A stretch of DNA of 64,000 nucleotides from Dyella subtropica (lineage in GTDB: Bacteria > Pseudomonadota > Gammaproteobacteria > Xanthomonadales > Rhodanobacteraceae): positions 144,083 to 208,082 of the forward strand of contig NZ_JAPDPD010000007.1 of NCBI RefSeq assembly GCF_026283965.1. The letters are read 5' to 3'. Of this stretch, positions 35,503-43,307 are shown one piece after another. Both the position numbers and the translations under genes were made by a program. Under the pieces are notes generated by a model. It saw only the letters and a program-made list of their open reading frames with translations. It made no database searches and was not told the origin of the DNA. Each line of letters begins with the position of its first letter. The stretch's first letter is position 1.

Positions 35503-36079
35503 GCGGTTACGTCGGGGGAGGTCGCGCGGGTCGCGCGGTTAGCCGGGGGATGGTGCCAGATCGAGGCGGTTGGGGACAGCTTGCTTTTGTGGGTTGGCGC
35601 TGGTGGTGAGTGGTCGCTCACGTCTTGGCTCGCCGTGCTCCCTCTCCCCGTCGGGGAGAGGGTTGGGGTGAGGGGGCGGGTGCTCGCGACACTGCTTCTA
35701 CTTCGTCATCCCTTCTAGGCAGGGATCCAGTGCGTTATCGCTCGGTTGTCGCGTCTGCGCGCCCTGGTTCGCCTGCCGCTGGCCTCCGAACCGCTGCCGC
35801 GGTCCGAGTCACTTTCTCTTTGCTGGCCCACGCACCCGCAGGAGCGGGTGCGAACAGCGCAGCTGGCCCGAAGGGCGGAGGGCATGGATGCCCGGAGTAA
35901 AGAGAAAGTAACCAAAGAGAAATGGCCTGGGAGCAAGTGGCGTGCTCTGTAGCTACGTCCTTTCCAGGGTCAGGCGTCCGGGATGGGCGGGGCCTGATCG
36001 TCCAGCCATCACCGCTGCACAAGGGATCCGAGATCAAGAGCGGAAAAGCCAAGAGCGCGGTGTGTAGCCTCGTACCTGG
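35503..36079. other. 577-bp intergenic region with a mosaic of dyads
   Basis: No gene. Features: CCTCTCCCCGTCGGGGAGAGG near 35642-35662, a common proteobacterial intergenic hairpin; CTTTCTCTTT (35812-35821) matched by AAAGAGAAAG (35899-35908) and repeated at 35914; and a perfect 9-bp hairpin 35831-35839/35844-35852 between them. The TTTCTCTTT...AAAGAGAAA pattern resembles dispersed intergenic repeats seen in many beta- and gamma-proteobacteria. The parC promoter must lie near 35503-35600. Confidence 0.65.
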
Positions 36080-36982
36080 TCATTCCCTTTTTACGGAAAT
36101 GCCAAGTTGCTCAAGCTGTTTTTGCACGCTGTCAGGACCAGCCAAATGCCCGGCGCCTACTGCAACGAAGCTCACGCCAGTTTGCTGCATGCGTTCGGCG
36201 ATGGTTTTTGCCCAGGCTTTGTTGCGTTTGACGATCATGCGTTCGTAGAGCTCGGGGCTTTCTTGTCGCAGGTCTTCGTCTTCGATGCGGGCGATGGTGT
36301 CGACGTCGCCGTTGCGCCAGGCGTCGATGAGGTTGCGCAGTTTGGCGGGGCCTTCGGCGATGTCGCTGAAGGTTTGGCGCAGGAAGTCGATCTGCATGGG
36401 TTCGGGCATGTCGGCCAGCAGGCGGAGTTGCTGTTCGGCGGTTTCCAGGCCGTCGACCGGTTTGCCGGCTTTTTGCATGCGGGCTCTGAGCAGTTTGTCG
36501 ACGCCGAGTGCGGGATCCATGCCGGCTTGTACCAGCGGTGCGACGGCCAGGGTGACGGCGGCGAGCCAGGGGCGCATGGGTTGCAGGGTGGCGATGCCGC
36601 CGGGGAGCTTGGCGGCAGCGGCGGCGCGTTCGAGGCGGGTGCGGTCGTGCAGGGTGAGTTTGTCGGAGAGCGGATGCGAGAGGTCGAGACCGTATTTGAG
36701 CACCTGGGCTTGCATGTTGGCGGCATCGTCGTCGATCAGTTCGACGCTCAGGCGCTGGCTGGCCTCCAAGGCCTTGTCCAACTCAGGCGAGGACCAGTGG
36801 GTGTCGGTAGGCAGCAGGTGGACGGTGCCGAACAGGTAGACCGTGGCGTGGTCGTTTTTGGCAACCCACAAGCCGGGGTGCGCGACGACGGGGGCGGCCA
36901 ATAGCAAGCTCAGCGCCAGCAGCGCGCAGATACGACGGAACAGCTTCAACGTGGTACTCCCTGGAGCGGGTGCGCAGGCCAT
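36080..36982 (-). CDS. TraB/GumN-family protein
   Basis: 300 aa with a signal peptide (LFRRICALLALSLLLAAPVVA). Family marks: HATVYLFGTVHLLPTDTHW at about 46-64 and the C-terminal VAVGAGHLAGPDSVQKQL. GumN homologues occur widely in xanthomonads; the conserved His/Glu residues resemble Tiki-type metalloproteases, but activity is unproven. It lies 23 bp after the S33 peptidase gene, last in a run of five closely spaced minus-strand genes. Confidence 0.88.
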   Translation of the reverse strand: MACAPAPGSTTLKLFRRICALLALSLLLAAPVVAHPGLWVAKNDHATVYLFGTVHLLPTDTHWSSPELDKALEASQRLSVELIDDDAANMQAQVLKYGLDLSHPLSDKLTLHDRTRLERAAAAAKLPGGIATLQPMRPWLAAVTLAVAPLVQAGMDPALGVDKLLRARMQKAGKPVDGLETAEQQLRLLADMPEPMQIDFLRQTFSDIAEGPAKLRNLIDAWRNGDVDTIARIEDEDLRQESPELYERMIVKRNKAWAKTIAERMQQTGVSFVAVGAGHLAGPDSVQKQLEQLGISVKRE

Positions 36983-37005
36983 GCGGCGCCTGCGGATGGA
37001 ATGGA

Positions 37006-38064
37006 TCAGTGGGCGGCGGCGCGCCCGGCTTCGACATCGAGCAGGAAGCGCGTGAGGCCGTCGAAGTATGTGCGCTGATCATCGTACATCGCCATGTGGC
37101 TGCCTTTGGGGCAGAGCAGGAAGCGGCCTTGCGGCAGTTTCTTTGCCATGGCCGCCATATAGGCCGGATCCATGGTGTCGTACTGCGCGCCGATGACCAG
37201 GGTGGGCACGGCGATGCGATGCAGGTCTTGGCTGCGGTCCCAGTGTTCGAGGCGGCCGCTGGCACCCAGTTCACTGGGGCCCTGCATCAAGGTGTAGACC
37301 TGCTCGTTCAGATGCCCGAACGAGCGCTGCACTGGTTCAGGCCACTGCGCCTGGGGTATGCGCAGCACATGTTTCTCGTAGTGTATGGACGTGAGGATTT
37401 GCATGTAGCGCGGGTCGCTGGTGCGACCGCTGGCTTCGAGTTGCTGCACTTCGGCGAGCAGCTTAGGGTCCATGGTAGGCATCAGCACGTTGCGTGCGTA
37501 CGCGTTATAGGCCGGGATGGAATCCACCATATTGGAGATCACCAGGCACTTCAGGTGCTTCTGGTACTTCAGTGCGTACTCCATCGCGAGGATGCCGCCC
37601 CAGGAGTGGCCGAGCAGACAAAAGTTGTCCTTGTCCAGGTGTAGCGCCTGGCGCACCTGTTCCACTTCCTCCACGAAGCGTTCGGTGGTCCATAGCGACT
37701 CGTCCTTGGGCTGGTCGCTGTAGGCCGAGCCAAGCTGGTCGTAGTAGTAATACTCGACGCCGGCGGCGGGCATGTAACTGTCGAAGGCTTCGAAGTACTC
37801 GTGCGTGTCGCCGGGGCCACCGTGCAGCAACAGTAGTTTGAGTTTGGGGTTGTTGCCGATGCGCTTGGTCCAGACGCGAAATTTACCCTTGGGCGTGTCG
37901 ATGTCGATCATCTTCACGCCACCGCTGAGCACGTCGTCGCGACCCTGGTGATCGAAATAGGACGAGGCGGCAGCCGGACCACGCACAGCGTTTTCGCCAT
38001 GAACGGACAGGGCCCCGCAGAGTCCAAGCGTGGCGAGCAAGACAGCAAGTTGGCGTTTCATCAC
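37006..38064 (-). CDS. Exported proline iminopeptidase-like S33 peptidase
   Basis: 352 aa with a signal peptide (LAVLLATLGLCGALSVHG). Alpha/beta hydrolase of family S33: HGGPG at 81-85, YYDQLGSAYSD, nucleophile Ser154 in LGHSWGGILAMEYALK, acid in IGAQYDTMDP and His in KGSHMAMYDD. It likely removes N-terminal proline from short peptides in the periplasm. It starts 24 bp after the cfa-like gene and ends 23 bp before the GumN-family gene. Confidence 0.9.
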   Translation of the reverse strand: MMKRQLAVLLATLGLCGALSVHGENAVRGPAAASSYFDHQGRDDVLSGGVKMIDIDTPKGKFRVWTKRIGNNPKLKLLLLHGGPGDTHEYFEAFDSYMPAAGVEYYYYDQLGSAYSDQPKDESLWTTERFVEEVEQVRQALHLDKDNFCLLGHSWGGILAMEYALKYQKHLKCLVISNMVDSIPAYNAYARNVLMPTMDPKLLAEVQQLEASGRTSDPRYMQILTSIHYEKHVLRIPQAQWPEPVQRSFGHLNEQVYTLMQGPSELGASGRLEHWDRSQDLHRIAVPTLVIGAQYDTMDPAYMAAMAKKLPQGRFLLCPKGSHMAMYDDQRTYFDGLTRFLLDVEAGRAAAH

Positions 38065-38088
38065 GACCCTCCATCGAATGACCCAGCC

Positions 38089-39207
38089 CTAGCGCGGTAC
38101 GCGATAGCCGCCAGGCACGCCGTGCGGACTCAGTGTGATCTGCCAAAGTTGGTCGCGCCGGCTGCGGAACACGGCGGCGGACACGGCGAGATAGAAGTTC
38201 CACATACGATGGAAACGGCCGTCGTAGCACTCCGAGAGCGTTGGCCAGGCCGCGTCGACATTGGCCCGCCACGCCATTAGCGTGCGGTCGTAATCCGCCC
38301 CGAAGTTGTGCCAGTCCTCCACCACAAACAGGCCCTGCAGCGCTTCGGCCACTTGGTGTGCAGAGGGGATCATCGAATTGGGGAAGATGTATTTCTCGAT
38401 CCAAGGGTCGGGTCGCGAGGGTGAGCTGTTGCTGCCGATGCTGTGCAGCACGAACAGGCCCTCCTCTTTCAGGCAGCGTCGCGCCGTTTCGAAATAGGTG
38501 CGGTAGTTGAGCGCGCCGACGTGTTCGAACATGCCGATGGAAAAGATGGCATCGAACGGTTCGTCGAGCTCGCGGTAGTCCTGGAGACGAATGTCCACCG
38601 GCAGGTCGACGCAAAGTTCGCGTGCGAATTCGGCCTGTTCCTGCGATACGGTGACGCCGACGCCCTCGATGCCATAGCGCTCGGCAGCGTACTTCAGTGC
38701 CTCGCCCCAGCCGCAGCCGATGTCCAGCACGCGCTGCCCCGGCCGCAAGCGCAGCTTGCGGCAGATCAGATCGAGCTTGGCGACCTGGGCGTCATCGAGG
38801 TTGCCGGCCTCGGCCCAGTAGCCGCAGGAATACACCAGGCGCTTGCCCAGCATGGCCTGGAACAGGTCGTTACCCAGGTCGTAGTGGGTGCGGCCGATCT
38901 CGAACGCGTGTTCACCGCGCTGCAGGTTGACGAAGCGCGCCTTGAGGTGGGCCAGCAAGGTGTCGAGGGTCTTTAGTTCCTGGTCGATATGCGCGGAGAG
39001 CAGGTGGCTGAACATGCCGGGCAGATCATCCGCATCCCACCAGCCGTCCATGTACGCTTCTCCGAGGCCGAGCGAGCCATGGGCGAAAACGCGGGCGTAG
39101 AGGCGGTCATCGTGGACTCGCATGTCGGTAGGCGCATCACCGTCGATATGGATGCCGGCGAGTTCAAGCAGGGTGGTGGCGCGTTGTTTCAGCGAATCCC
39201 GACTCAT
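38089..39207 (-). CDS. cfa: Cyclopropane-fatty-acyl-phospholipid synthase family methyltransferase
   Basis: 372 aa from the ATG at 39207 (MSRDSLKQRATTLLELAG); a longer frame upstream overlaps the DUF190 gene and is rejected. SAM-binding VLDIGCGWGEAL, catalytic-pocket motifs YSCGYW and IFSIGMFEHVG, and ENS-like region GSNSSPSRPDPWIEKYIFP are classic for Cfa. It converts unsaturated phospholipid acyl chains to cyclopropane derivatives at the membrane. It starts 17 bp after DUF190, so it is probably transcribed from the fluoride-riboswitch promoter, possibly with an extra one. Confidence 0.94.
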   Translation of the reverse strand: MSRDSLKQRATTLLELAGIHIDGDAPTDMRVHDDRLYARVFAHGSLGLGEAYMDGWWDADDLPGMFSHLLSAHIDQELKTLDTLLAHLKARFVNLQRGEHAFEIGRTHYDLGNDLFQAMLGKRLVYSCGYWAEAGNLDDAQVAKLDLICRKLRLRPGQRVLDIGCGWGEALKYAAERYGIEGVGVTVSQEQAEFARELCVDLPVDIRLQDYRELDEPFDAIFSIGMFEHVGALNYRTYFETARRCLKEEGLFVLHSIGSNSSPSRPDPWIEKYIFPNSMIPSAHQVAEALQGLFVVEDWHNFGADYDRTLMAWRANVDAAWPTLSECYDGRFHRMWNFYLAVSAAVFRSRRDQLWQITLSPHGVPGGYRVPR

Positions 39208-39224
39208 GCATGCCTCTTGCGTGA

Positions 39225-39554
39225 TCAGCGTTTGCCAAGTACCTCGAAGCTTGCCGTGGCAGATGCATAGACGACGTCGACGTCGGCGGCACGTACCGCA
39301 GCGAGCATCGTTTCGGCTTGTGCCTCGCTCAGTAGGAACTCGACCTTCACGGGTAGATCGTCGGCGAGTTCGAAGAACTGTTCCTCGTGCAGCACGCCGT
39401 GACGTCCGTAGCCACCCAAGGCGCGGAACGCCGAGCCGCCGCTGATGCCCTGGCGCTTGGCCTCTTCCAGCAACCATTCGTACACGAGCAAATCATGGTG
39501 CCGGGCGCGCAGGTGGCAGTAGAAGCTCAGCAGCCGGCCTTGTCGGATGGTCAT
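39225..39554 (-). CDS. DUF190-family protein (fluoride operon)
   Basis: 109 aa, MTIRQGRLLSFYCHLRAR, then GGSAFRALGGYGRHG and a C-terminal ferredoxin-like half. DUF190 proteins have a PII-like fold and are commonly encoded beside crcB. It starts 13 bp after crcB, which itself follows a fluoride riboswitch, so a role in fluoride resistance is likely although the mechanism is not known. Confidence 0.92.
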   Translation of the reverse strand: MTIRQGRLLSFYCHLRARHHDLLVYEWLLEEAKRQGISGGSAFRALGGYGRHGVLHEEQFFELADDLPVKVEFLLSEAQAETMLAAVRAADVDVVYASATASFEVLGKR

Positions 39555-39567
39555 GACGCCTCCTCGT

Positions 39568-39954
39568 TCAACTGCGCAGCAGGGTGCGGGTGAGCGCGAT
39601 GCCCGCCACGGTCATGGCGATGGAGCCGACCAGGTGCATCGCCACATGGCCGGCGAACCAAAGATACTGCTGACGCAGCAGCAGGGTGGTCGACTCAGCC
39701 GAGAAGGTGGAGAAGGTGGTCAGTCCACCCAGGAAACCAGTGGCGACAAACAGGCGCAGTTCGGGCGGCAGTGTCTGGAAATGGTCGAACACGCCCAGTA
39801 CACCCCCCATCAGAAAGCCGCCCAGCAGGTTCGCGGCGAGCGTGCCCAGGGGAAGAGTAGGGAGCAGGGGGTTGAGCAGCACGCCGAGTATCCAGCGCAG
39901 CCAGCAACCGAGCGCGCCGCCTATGCCGACAACCAGGAATCCGGTGTAACCCAC
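39568..39954 (-). CDS. crcB: Fluoride channel CrcB/FluC
   Basis: 128 aa from the GTG at 39954, chosen because AAAGGAG lies 9 nt upstream; the in-frame ATG at 40005 would start inside the riboswitch expression platform. Four helices with the Fluc signatures: GGALGCWLRW, GTLAANLLGGFLMG and GFLGGLTTFSTFSAE (the TTFSTF sodium/phenylalanine-box helix). It exports fluoride as an antiparallel dimer. First gene of the unit, followed by DUF190 at 13 bp. Confidence 0.97.
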   Translation of the reverse strand: MGYTGFLVVGIGGALGCWLRWILGVLLNPLLPTLPLGTLAANLLGGFLMGGVLGVFDHFQTLPPELRLFVATGFLGGLTTFSTFSAESTTLLLRQQYLWFAGHVAMHLVGSIAMTVAGIALTRTLLRS

Positions 39955-39995
39955 GAGTGGTGTCTCCTTTAAAGGCGCTTGGCCCTTCGTGGGAA

Positions 39996-40037
39996 GCAGG
40001 CACATGCCTGCGCCCCGGCGAGGCCGGTGGTGCAGGC
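39996..40037 (-). promoter_or_regulatory. Expression platform of the fluoride riboswitch
   Basis: GCAGGC at 39996-40001 and again at 40032-40037 can each pair with GCCTGC at 40006-40011, and the upstream 40032-40036 stretch is also the 3' strand of the aptamer P1. An inner CCGGC/GCCGG pair (40015-40019 / 40023-40027) strengthens one option. These pairings exclude each other, as expected for a switch. The outcome (termination or masking of the AAAGGAG site at 39964-39970) is inferred. Confidence 0.6.
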
Positions 40038-40104
40038 ATCATCAACCCGAAGGTGGTTTGTTCCGTTGTTGTTGGGCGGAACGGGAGGCATGCCATCTCC
40101 CTGC
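40032..40104 (-). ncRNA. Fluoride riboswitch (crcB motif)
   Basis: On the minus strand the aptamer reads GCAGGGAGATGGCATGCCTCCC (split at 40104-40083), a variable spacer, then AACAAACC, and GGTTGATGATGCCTGC ending at 40032. The GATGGCAT and TGATGATGCC words are the crcB-motif signature, and P1 (GCAGG with CCTGC) closes the structure. It lies 78 nt upstream of the crcB start. Binding of fluoride should switch on the downstream genes. Confidence 0.88.
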
Positions 40105-40237
40105 GCCGTGCATGCTAGCCGATGGATGCCGCGGATCGCCAACTGGCACGGGGCGACGGGACAGAGCGCGGCTTATACTCCCGGCCTACGTGCCACCCGC
40201 CTTGGGATGCGCAGAATAGATCAGAGCATCCCTTGCC

Positions 40238-41506
40238 ATGACTCCTTCCTCACGCCCCGTGCGGCGTAGCCTGCCGTGGCTGCTCGCCGGTCTGTCGATG
40301 ATCGGCCCGTTTTCGATCGACGCGGTGTTTCCCGCGTTTCCGCTGATCGGTGGCGACTTTGGTGTAGGCAGCGCGGAGTTGCAGCAGTTGATCAGCGTGT
40401 ATCTGCTCACCTATGCCGCGATGAGCCTGTTTCACGGCGCCATCTCAGACGCGATTGGGCGCAAGCCGGTGATTGTCGCCGGCATTCTGGTGTATGCGCT
40501 GGCTTCGGCAGGGGCGGCGCTGGCTCCTTCTTACAGCATGCTGCTGGCCTGTCGCGCCTTGCAGGGCGCATGTGCCGGCGCGGGCCTGGTGGTGGGGCGT
40601 GCGATCGTACGCGACAGCCTGGAGGGTGCTGCGGCGCAACAGCTGATGTCGAGAGTAATGATGATCTTTGGCATTGCGCCGGCGATCGCGCCGATGGTGG
40701 GAGCGCAGCTGTTGTCCCTCGATGGCTGGCACGGCATTTTCTGGGTGTTGATGGGGTTCACCTTGTTGCTTGGGTTGGCGCTGATCCAGTTCCTCGACGA
40801 AACCCATCCGCCGGCGCACCGCAGCGCTTTTGCGCCCGGCGCCTTGCTGGCTGGGTACCTCGGCTTCGGGCGCGATCGCCCGTTCTGGCCGTTGCTGATT
40901 TCCTGCTCGGTGAATTTCGCCGGTCTGTTCCTCTACATATCGTCGGCGCCGCGTATCGTTCGCGAATTGCTGCATTTGTCGAAGCAGGGGTTTCCCTGGT
41001 TGTTCTTGCCGGTGGTGATCGGTTTGATCAGTGGTGCATGGCTATCCGGTCGCCTGGCGACTCGGCGCAGCGTAGCGTTCACGGTAAACCTCGGCTACGC
41101 CTCGATGCTGTCGGCGTGTGCGCTTCACTTGTTGCTGGCGATCGTTCTGCCGCAGCCGGTGTTGCCATGGTCGATGCTGCCGTTGGTATTGCATGGCGTG
41201 GGTGTGCAGCTGGCCTTCCCGACGCTGACCCTGTTGCTGCTGGATCGCTTTCCGCATCACCGCGGTGGCGCTTCATCGGTGCAGGCTTTTTCCAGCCTGA
41301 TGCTGTGCAGTGTGGTGGCTGGCGTGCTGTCGCCGTTGCTGTCCGACCGTATGCTCTTTCTGGCGTTGGGTGCGAGCACGTTGACCGTGATCGGCTGGTT
41401 GGCGTGGCGCTGGTACCAGCGCATGACGCCCAGGTTGCTGCAAAGCGAGCGGGCCGTGCCTGGTGTGGAAGAGGATTTCGAGACGGAGCTGGCGGAGCCG
41501 CGCTAG
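40238..41506 (+). CDS. Bcr/CflA-family multidrug exporter (MFS)
   Basis: 422 aa, 12 transmembrane helices. The MFS motif A appears as GAISDAIGRKPVIVAG after helix 2, and the Bcr/CflA pattern SMIGPFSIDAVFPAFP in helix 1 and CRALQGACAGAGLVVGRAIVRD in helix 4 region identify the subfamily. Drug/proton antiporter of unknown range; relatives export bicyclomycin, chloramphenicol or cysteine. It is divergent from the riboswitch-crcB unit; its promoter lies between 40105 and 40237. Confidence 0.92.
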   Translation: MTPSSRPVRRSLPWLLAGLSMIGPFSIDAVFPAFPLIGGDFGVGSAELQQLISVYLLTYAAMSLFHGAISDAIGRKPVIVAGILVYALASAGAALAPSYSMLLACRALQGACAGAGLVVGRAIVRDSLEGAAAQQLMSRVMMIFGIAPAIAPMVGAQLLSLDGWHGIFWVLMGFTLLLGLALIQFLDETHPPAHRSAFAPGALLAGYLGFGRDRPFWPLLISCSVNFAGLFLYISSAPRIVRELLHLSKQGFPWLFLPVVIGLISGAWLSGRLATRRSVAFTVNLGYASMLSACALHLLLAIVLPQPVLPWSMLPLVLHGVGVQLAFPTLTLLLLDRFPHHRGGASSVQAFSSLMLCSVVAGVLSPLLSDRMLFLALGASTLTVIGWLAWRWYQRMTPRLLQSERAVPGVEEDFETELAEPR

Positions 41507-41537
41507 CTGACCCGCTACTCGATGGACGTTGGGGGCG

Positions 41538-42050
41538 TCAGCGGTGAATCAGTTGGCCTTGTCCGTCCAGCAGTTGCCGCTCGACCAGCCAGCGCCGCGC
41601 ATTCTCCGCATCTTCGCCGAACCATGCGCGCGTGGAGCCGAGGCGGAAGGAGTAACCCCAGGCGTCCATATCAGCCATGAGGCGCTCACGACCCACGCCC
41701 GGTAATTCGTCGGCGAGCACGATTTGCAGATAACAGGTGGCGTCTTCTTCCTCGATGGAATCGGTAGCGTTGGTGTGGACGTTGGTACGACGCTCGGCCG
41801 GCAACACGATCAGATGACCGGCTTCATGCAGCAATGAATGCACCGGCGTGTCGCCGCGCGCGTACACCGTGGTGCCGATGATGCCGGCTTCTTCGTCACC
41901 CCAGAAGCTGCCTGGAATGGGCTTGCCGGCGGCGACGCGCTGCAAACCCAGCCCATAGCGTGCAAGCAGGTCGCGTGCGATGTCTTCGTCGATGTCTTCC
42001 AGCCGCAGGACGTGCGCACCGTCGGCGGTGTCGTGGTTTTGCGCTTGCAT
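41538..42050 (-). CDS. Putative zincin-like protein (HExxH)
   Basis: 170 aa from the ATG at 42050. The central motif SLLHEAGHLIVLP (His75, Glu76, His79) is a gluzincin-type zinc site. A run of acidic residues follows (TDSIEEEDATCYLQIVLADELPG), and one acidic residue there could be the third ligand. The C-terminus has GYSFRLGSTRAWFGEDAENARRWL. No signal peptide. I do not know the named family; related hypothetical proteins seem common in xanthomonads. It sits between an exporter gene and minE without clear functional link. Confidence 0.75.
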   Translation of the reverse strand: MQAQNHDTADGAHVLRLEDIDEDIARDLLARYGLGLQRVAAGKPIPGSFWGDEEAGIIGTTVYARGDTPVHSLLHEAGHLIVLPAERRTNVHTNATDSIEEEDATCYLQIVLADELPGVGRERLMADMDAWGYSFRLGSTRAWFGEDAENARRWLVERQLLDGQGQLIHR

Positions 42051-42142
42051 GCAAATCTCGCTTCCGGTGGTCGCGTGGCGGGTGCGCCGGAAGGTGATGA
42101 GCTGACAAAAGGCGGCGGGCACGAGGCCCGCCGCGATCGTTG

Positions 42143-42430
42143 TCAGCTGGTGGCGGGAGCCGCCGCGCCGGGCTTGTTGTTGCCCTCGGGCAACGCTACC
42201 GAGAGCTCCAGCACTTCGTGCCCGCTATCGCGCTCCAGATTGATGCTGATGGCATCGAGATCGACGTGGACGTATTTCTTGATCACTTCGAGTAGCTCGT
42301 TGCGCAACAGTGGCAAGTAGTCTGGCGCACCACGGGTGGAGCGTTCCTGCGCCACGATGATGCGCAGGCGTTCCTTGGCGACCGTGGCGGTGGGTTCCGG
42401 CCTGCGCTTCAGGAAATCAAGAATACCCAT
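42143..42430 (-). CDS. minE: Cell division topological specificity factor MinE
   Basis: 95 aa from the ATG at 42430 ([15 protein letters not shown]). The N-terminal amphipathic helix and anti-MinCD segment ([18 protein letters not shown]) and the topological specificity domain ([21 protein letters not shown]) are intact; an Ala/Pro tail extends the protein slightly. It drives pole-to-pole oscillation of MinCD to place the division site. It starts 5 bp after minD. Confidence 0.97.
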   Translation of the reverse strand: MGILDFLKRRPEPTATVAKERLRIIVAQERSTRGAPDYLPLLRNELLEVIKKYVHVDLDAISINLERDSGHEVLELSVALPEGNNKPGAAAPATS

Positions 42431-42435
42431 CGCGA

Positions 42436-43251
42436 TCAACCTCCGAATACGCGCTGGAAGAAGCCCTTCTTCTGCACATCAAGGAAGCGCAGGGCACGTT
42501 CTTCACCGAGGATACGGGCCACGGTATCGCTATAGGCCTGGCCGGCGAAGGAGTTCTCGTCGAGGATCACCGGTACGCCGGAGTTGGATGCGGCCAGCAC
42601 GTTCTCCGACTCCGGGATGACGCCGACCACATTGATGCCGAGGATGTCTTCCACGTCTTTCACGCTGAGCATTTCGCCGACGGCGACTCGTGCCGGGTTG
42701 TAGCGGGTCAGCAGCAAGTGCTGCTTGATCGCGCTGTCGCCGCGCTCGGCGCGGCGGGTCTTGCTGGCGAGCAGGCCGAGGATGCGGTCGGAGTCGCGCA
42801 CGGAGGAGACCTCCGGGTTGACCACCACCACAGCGTGATCGGCGAAGTACATGGCCAAGTGCGCACCCTTCTCGATGCCGGCGGGCGAGTCGCACACGAC
42901 GTAGTCGAAGCCTTCTTCCGACAGGCCGTCGAGCACTTTCTCCACGCCTTCCTGGGTCAGTGCGTCCTTGTCGCGGGTCTGGCTGGCGGCCAGTACGTAC
43001 AGGGTTTCGTAGCGCTTGTCCTTGATCAGCGCCTGCTTGAGTGTGGCCTCACCGTGCACGACGTTGACGAAGTCGTACACCACGCGGCGTTCGCAACCCA
43101 TGATCAGGTCGAGGTTGCGCAGGCCGACGTCGAAGTCGATCACAGCGACTTTCTTGCCGGCGATGGCAAGGCCGGTGGCGAGGGAGGCGCTGGTCGTGGT
43201 CTTGCCCACGCCACCTTTGCCCGAGGTGACAACGATGATCTCAGCAGTCAA
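42436..43251 (-). CDS. minD: Septum site-determining ATPase MinD
   Basis: 271 aa from a TTG at 43251, preceded by GGAG at 8-nt spacing; no in-frame ATG lies upstream. Deviant Walker [16 protein letters not shown], switch motif [10 protein letters not shown] and [13 protein letters not shown] are present, and the C-terminal amphipathic membrane-targeting helix ends [16 protein letters not shown]. It recruits MinC and is stimulated by MinE. The TTG overlaps the stop of a 15-codon mini-ORF (TTGA). Confidence 0.96.
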   Translation of the reverse strand: MTAEIIVVTSGKGGVGKTTTSASLATGLAIAGKKVAVIDFDVGLRNLDLIMGCERRVVYDFVNVVHGEATLKQALIKDKRYETLYVLAASQTRDKDALTQEGVEKVLDGLSEEGFDYVVCDSPAGIEKGAHLAMYFADHAVVVVNPEVSSVRDSDRILGLLASKTRRAERGDSAIKQHLLLTRYNPARVAVGEMLSVKDVEDILGINVVGVIPESENVLAASNSGVPVILDENSFAGQAYSDTVARILGEERALRFLDVQKKGFFQRVFGG

Positions 43252-43295
43252 GGGCTCATCTCCGCGTAGTTCTTGTAGTAGTAGTGGTCGTTCAT
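43248..43295 (-). CDS. Possible 15-aa leader peptide upstream of minD
   Basis: The ATG at 43295 opens [15 protein letters not shown], ending in TGA that overlaps the minD TTG. The minD ribosome site lies inside this frame. Four of 15 residues are Tyr. Its own ribosome site is weak (AGAG). It may couple translation of minD to ribosomes ending here, or be chance. Confidence 0.35.
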   Translation of the reverse strand: MNDHYYYKNYAEMSP

Positions 43296-43307
43296 AGCTC
43301 TAAATGA

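Noticed and set aside
33541..35718. Very long plus-strand open frame opposite parC
   Set aside because: GC-rich antisense artefact; low-complexity Arg/Gly/Ala/Val-rich translation with no domain, while parC is certain.
38089..39477. Longer start for the cfa gene
   Set aside because: The extension is an Arg-rich shadow of the DUF190 gene; the ATG at 39207 gives the normal length and N-terminus.
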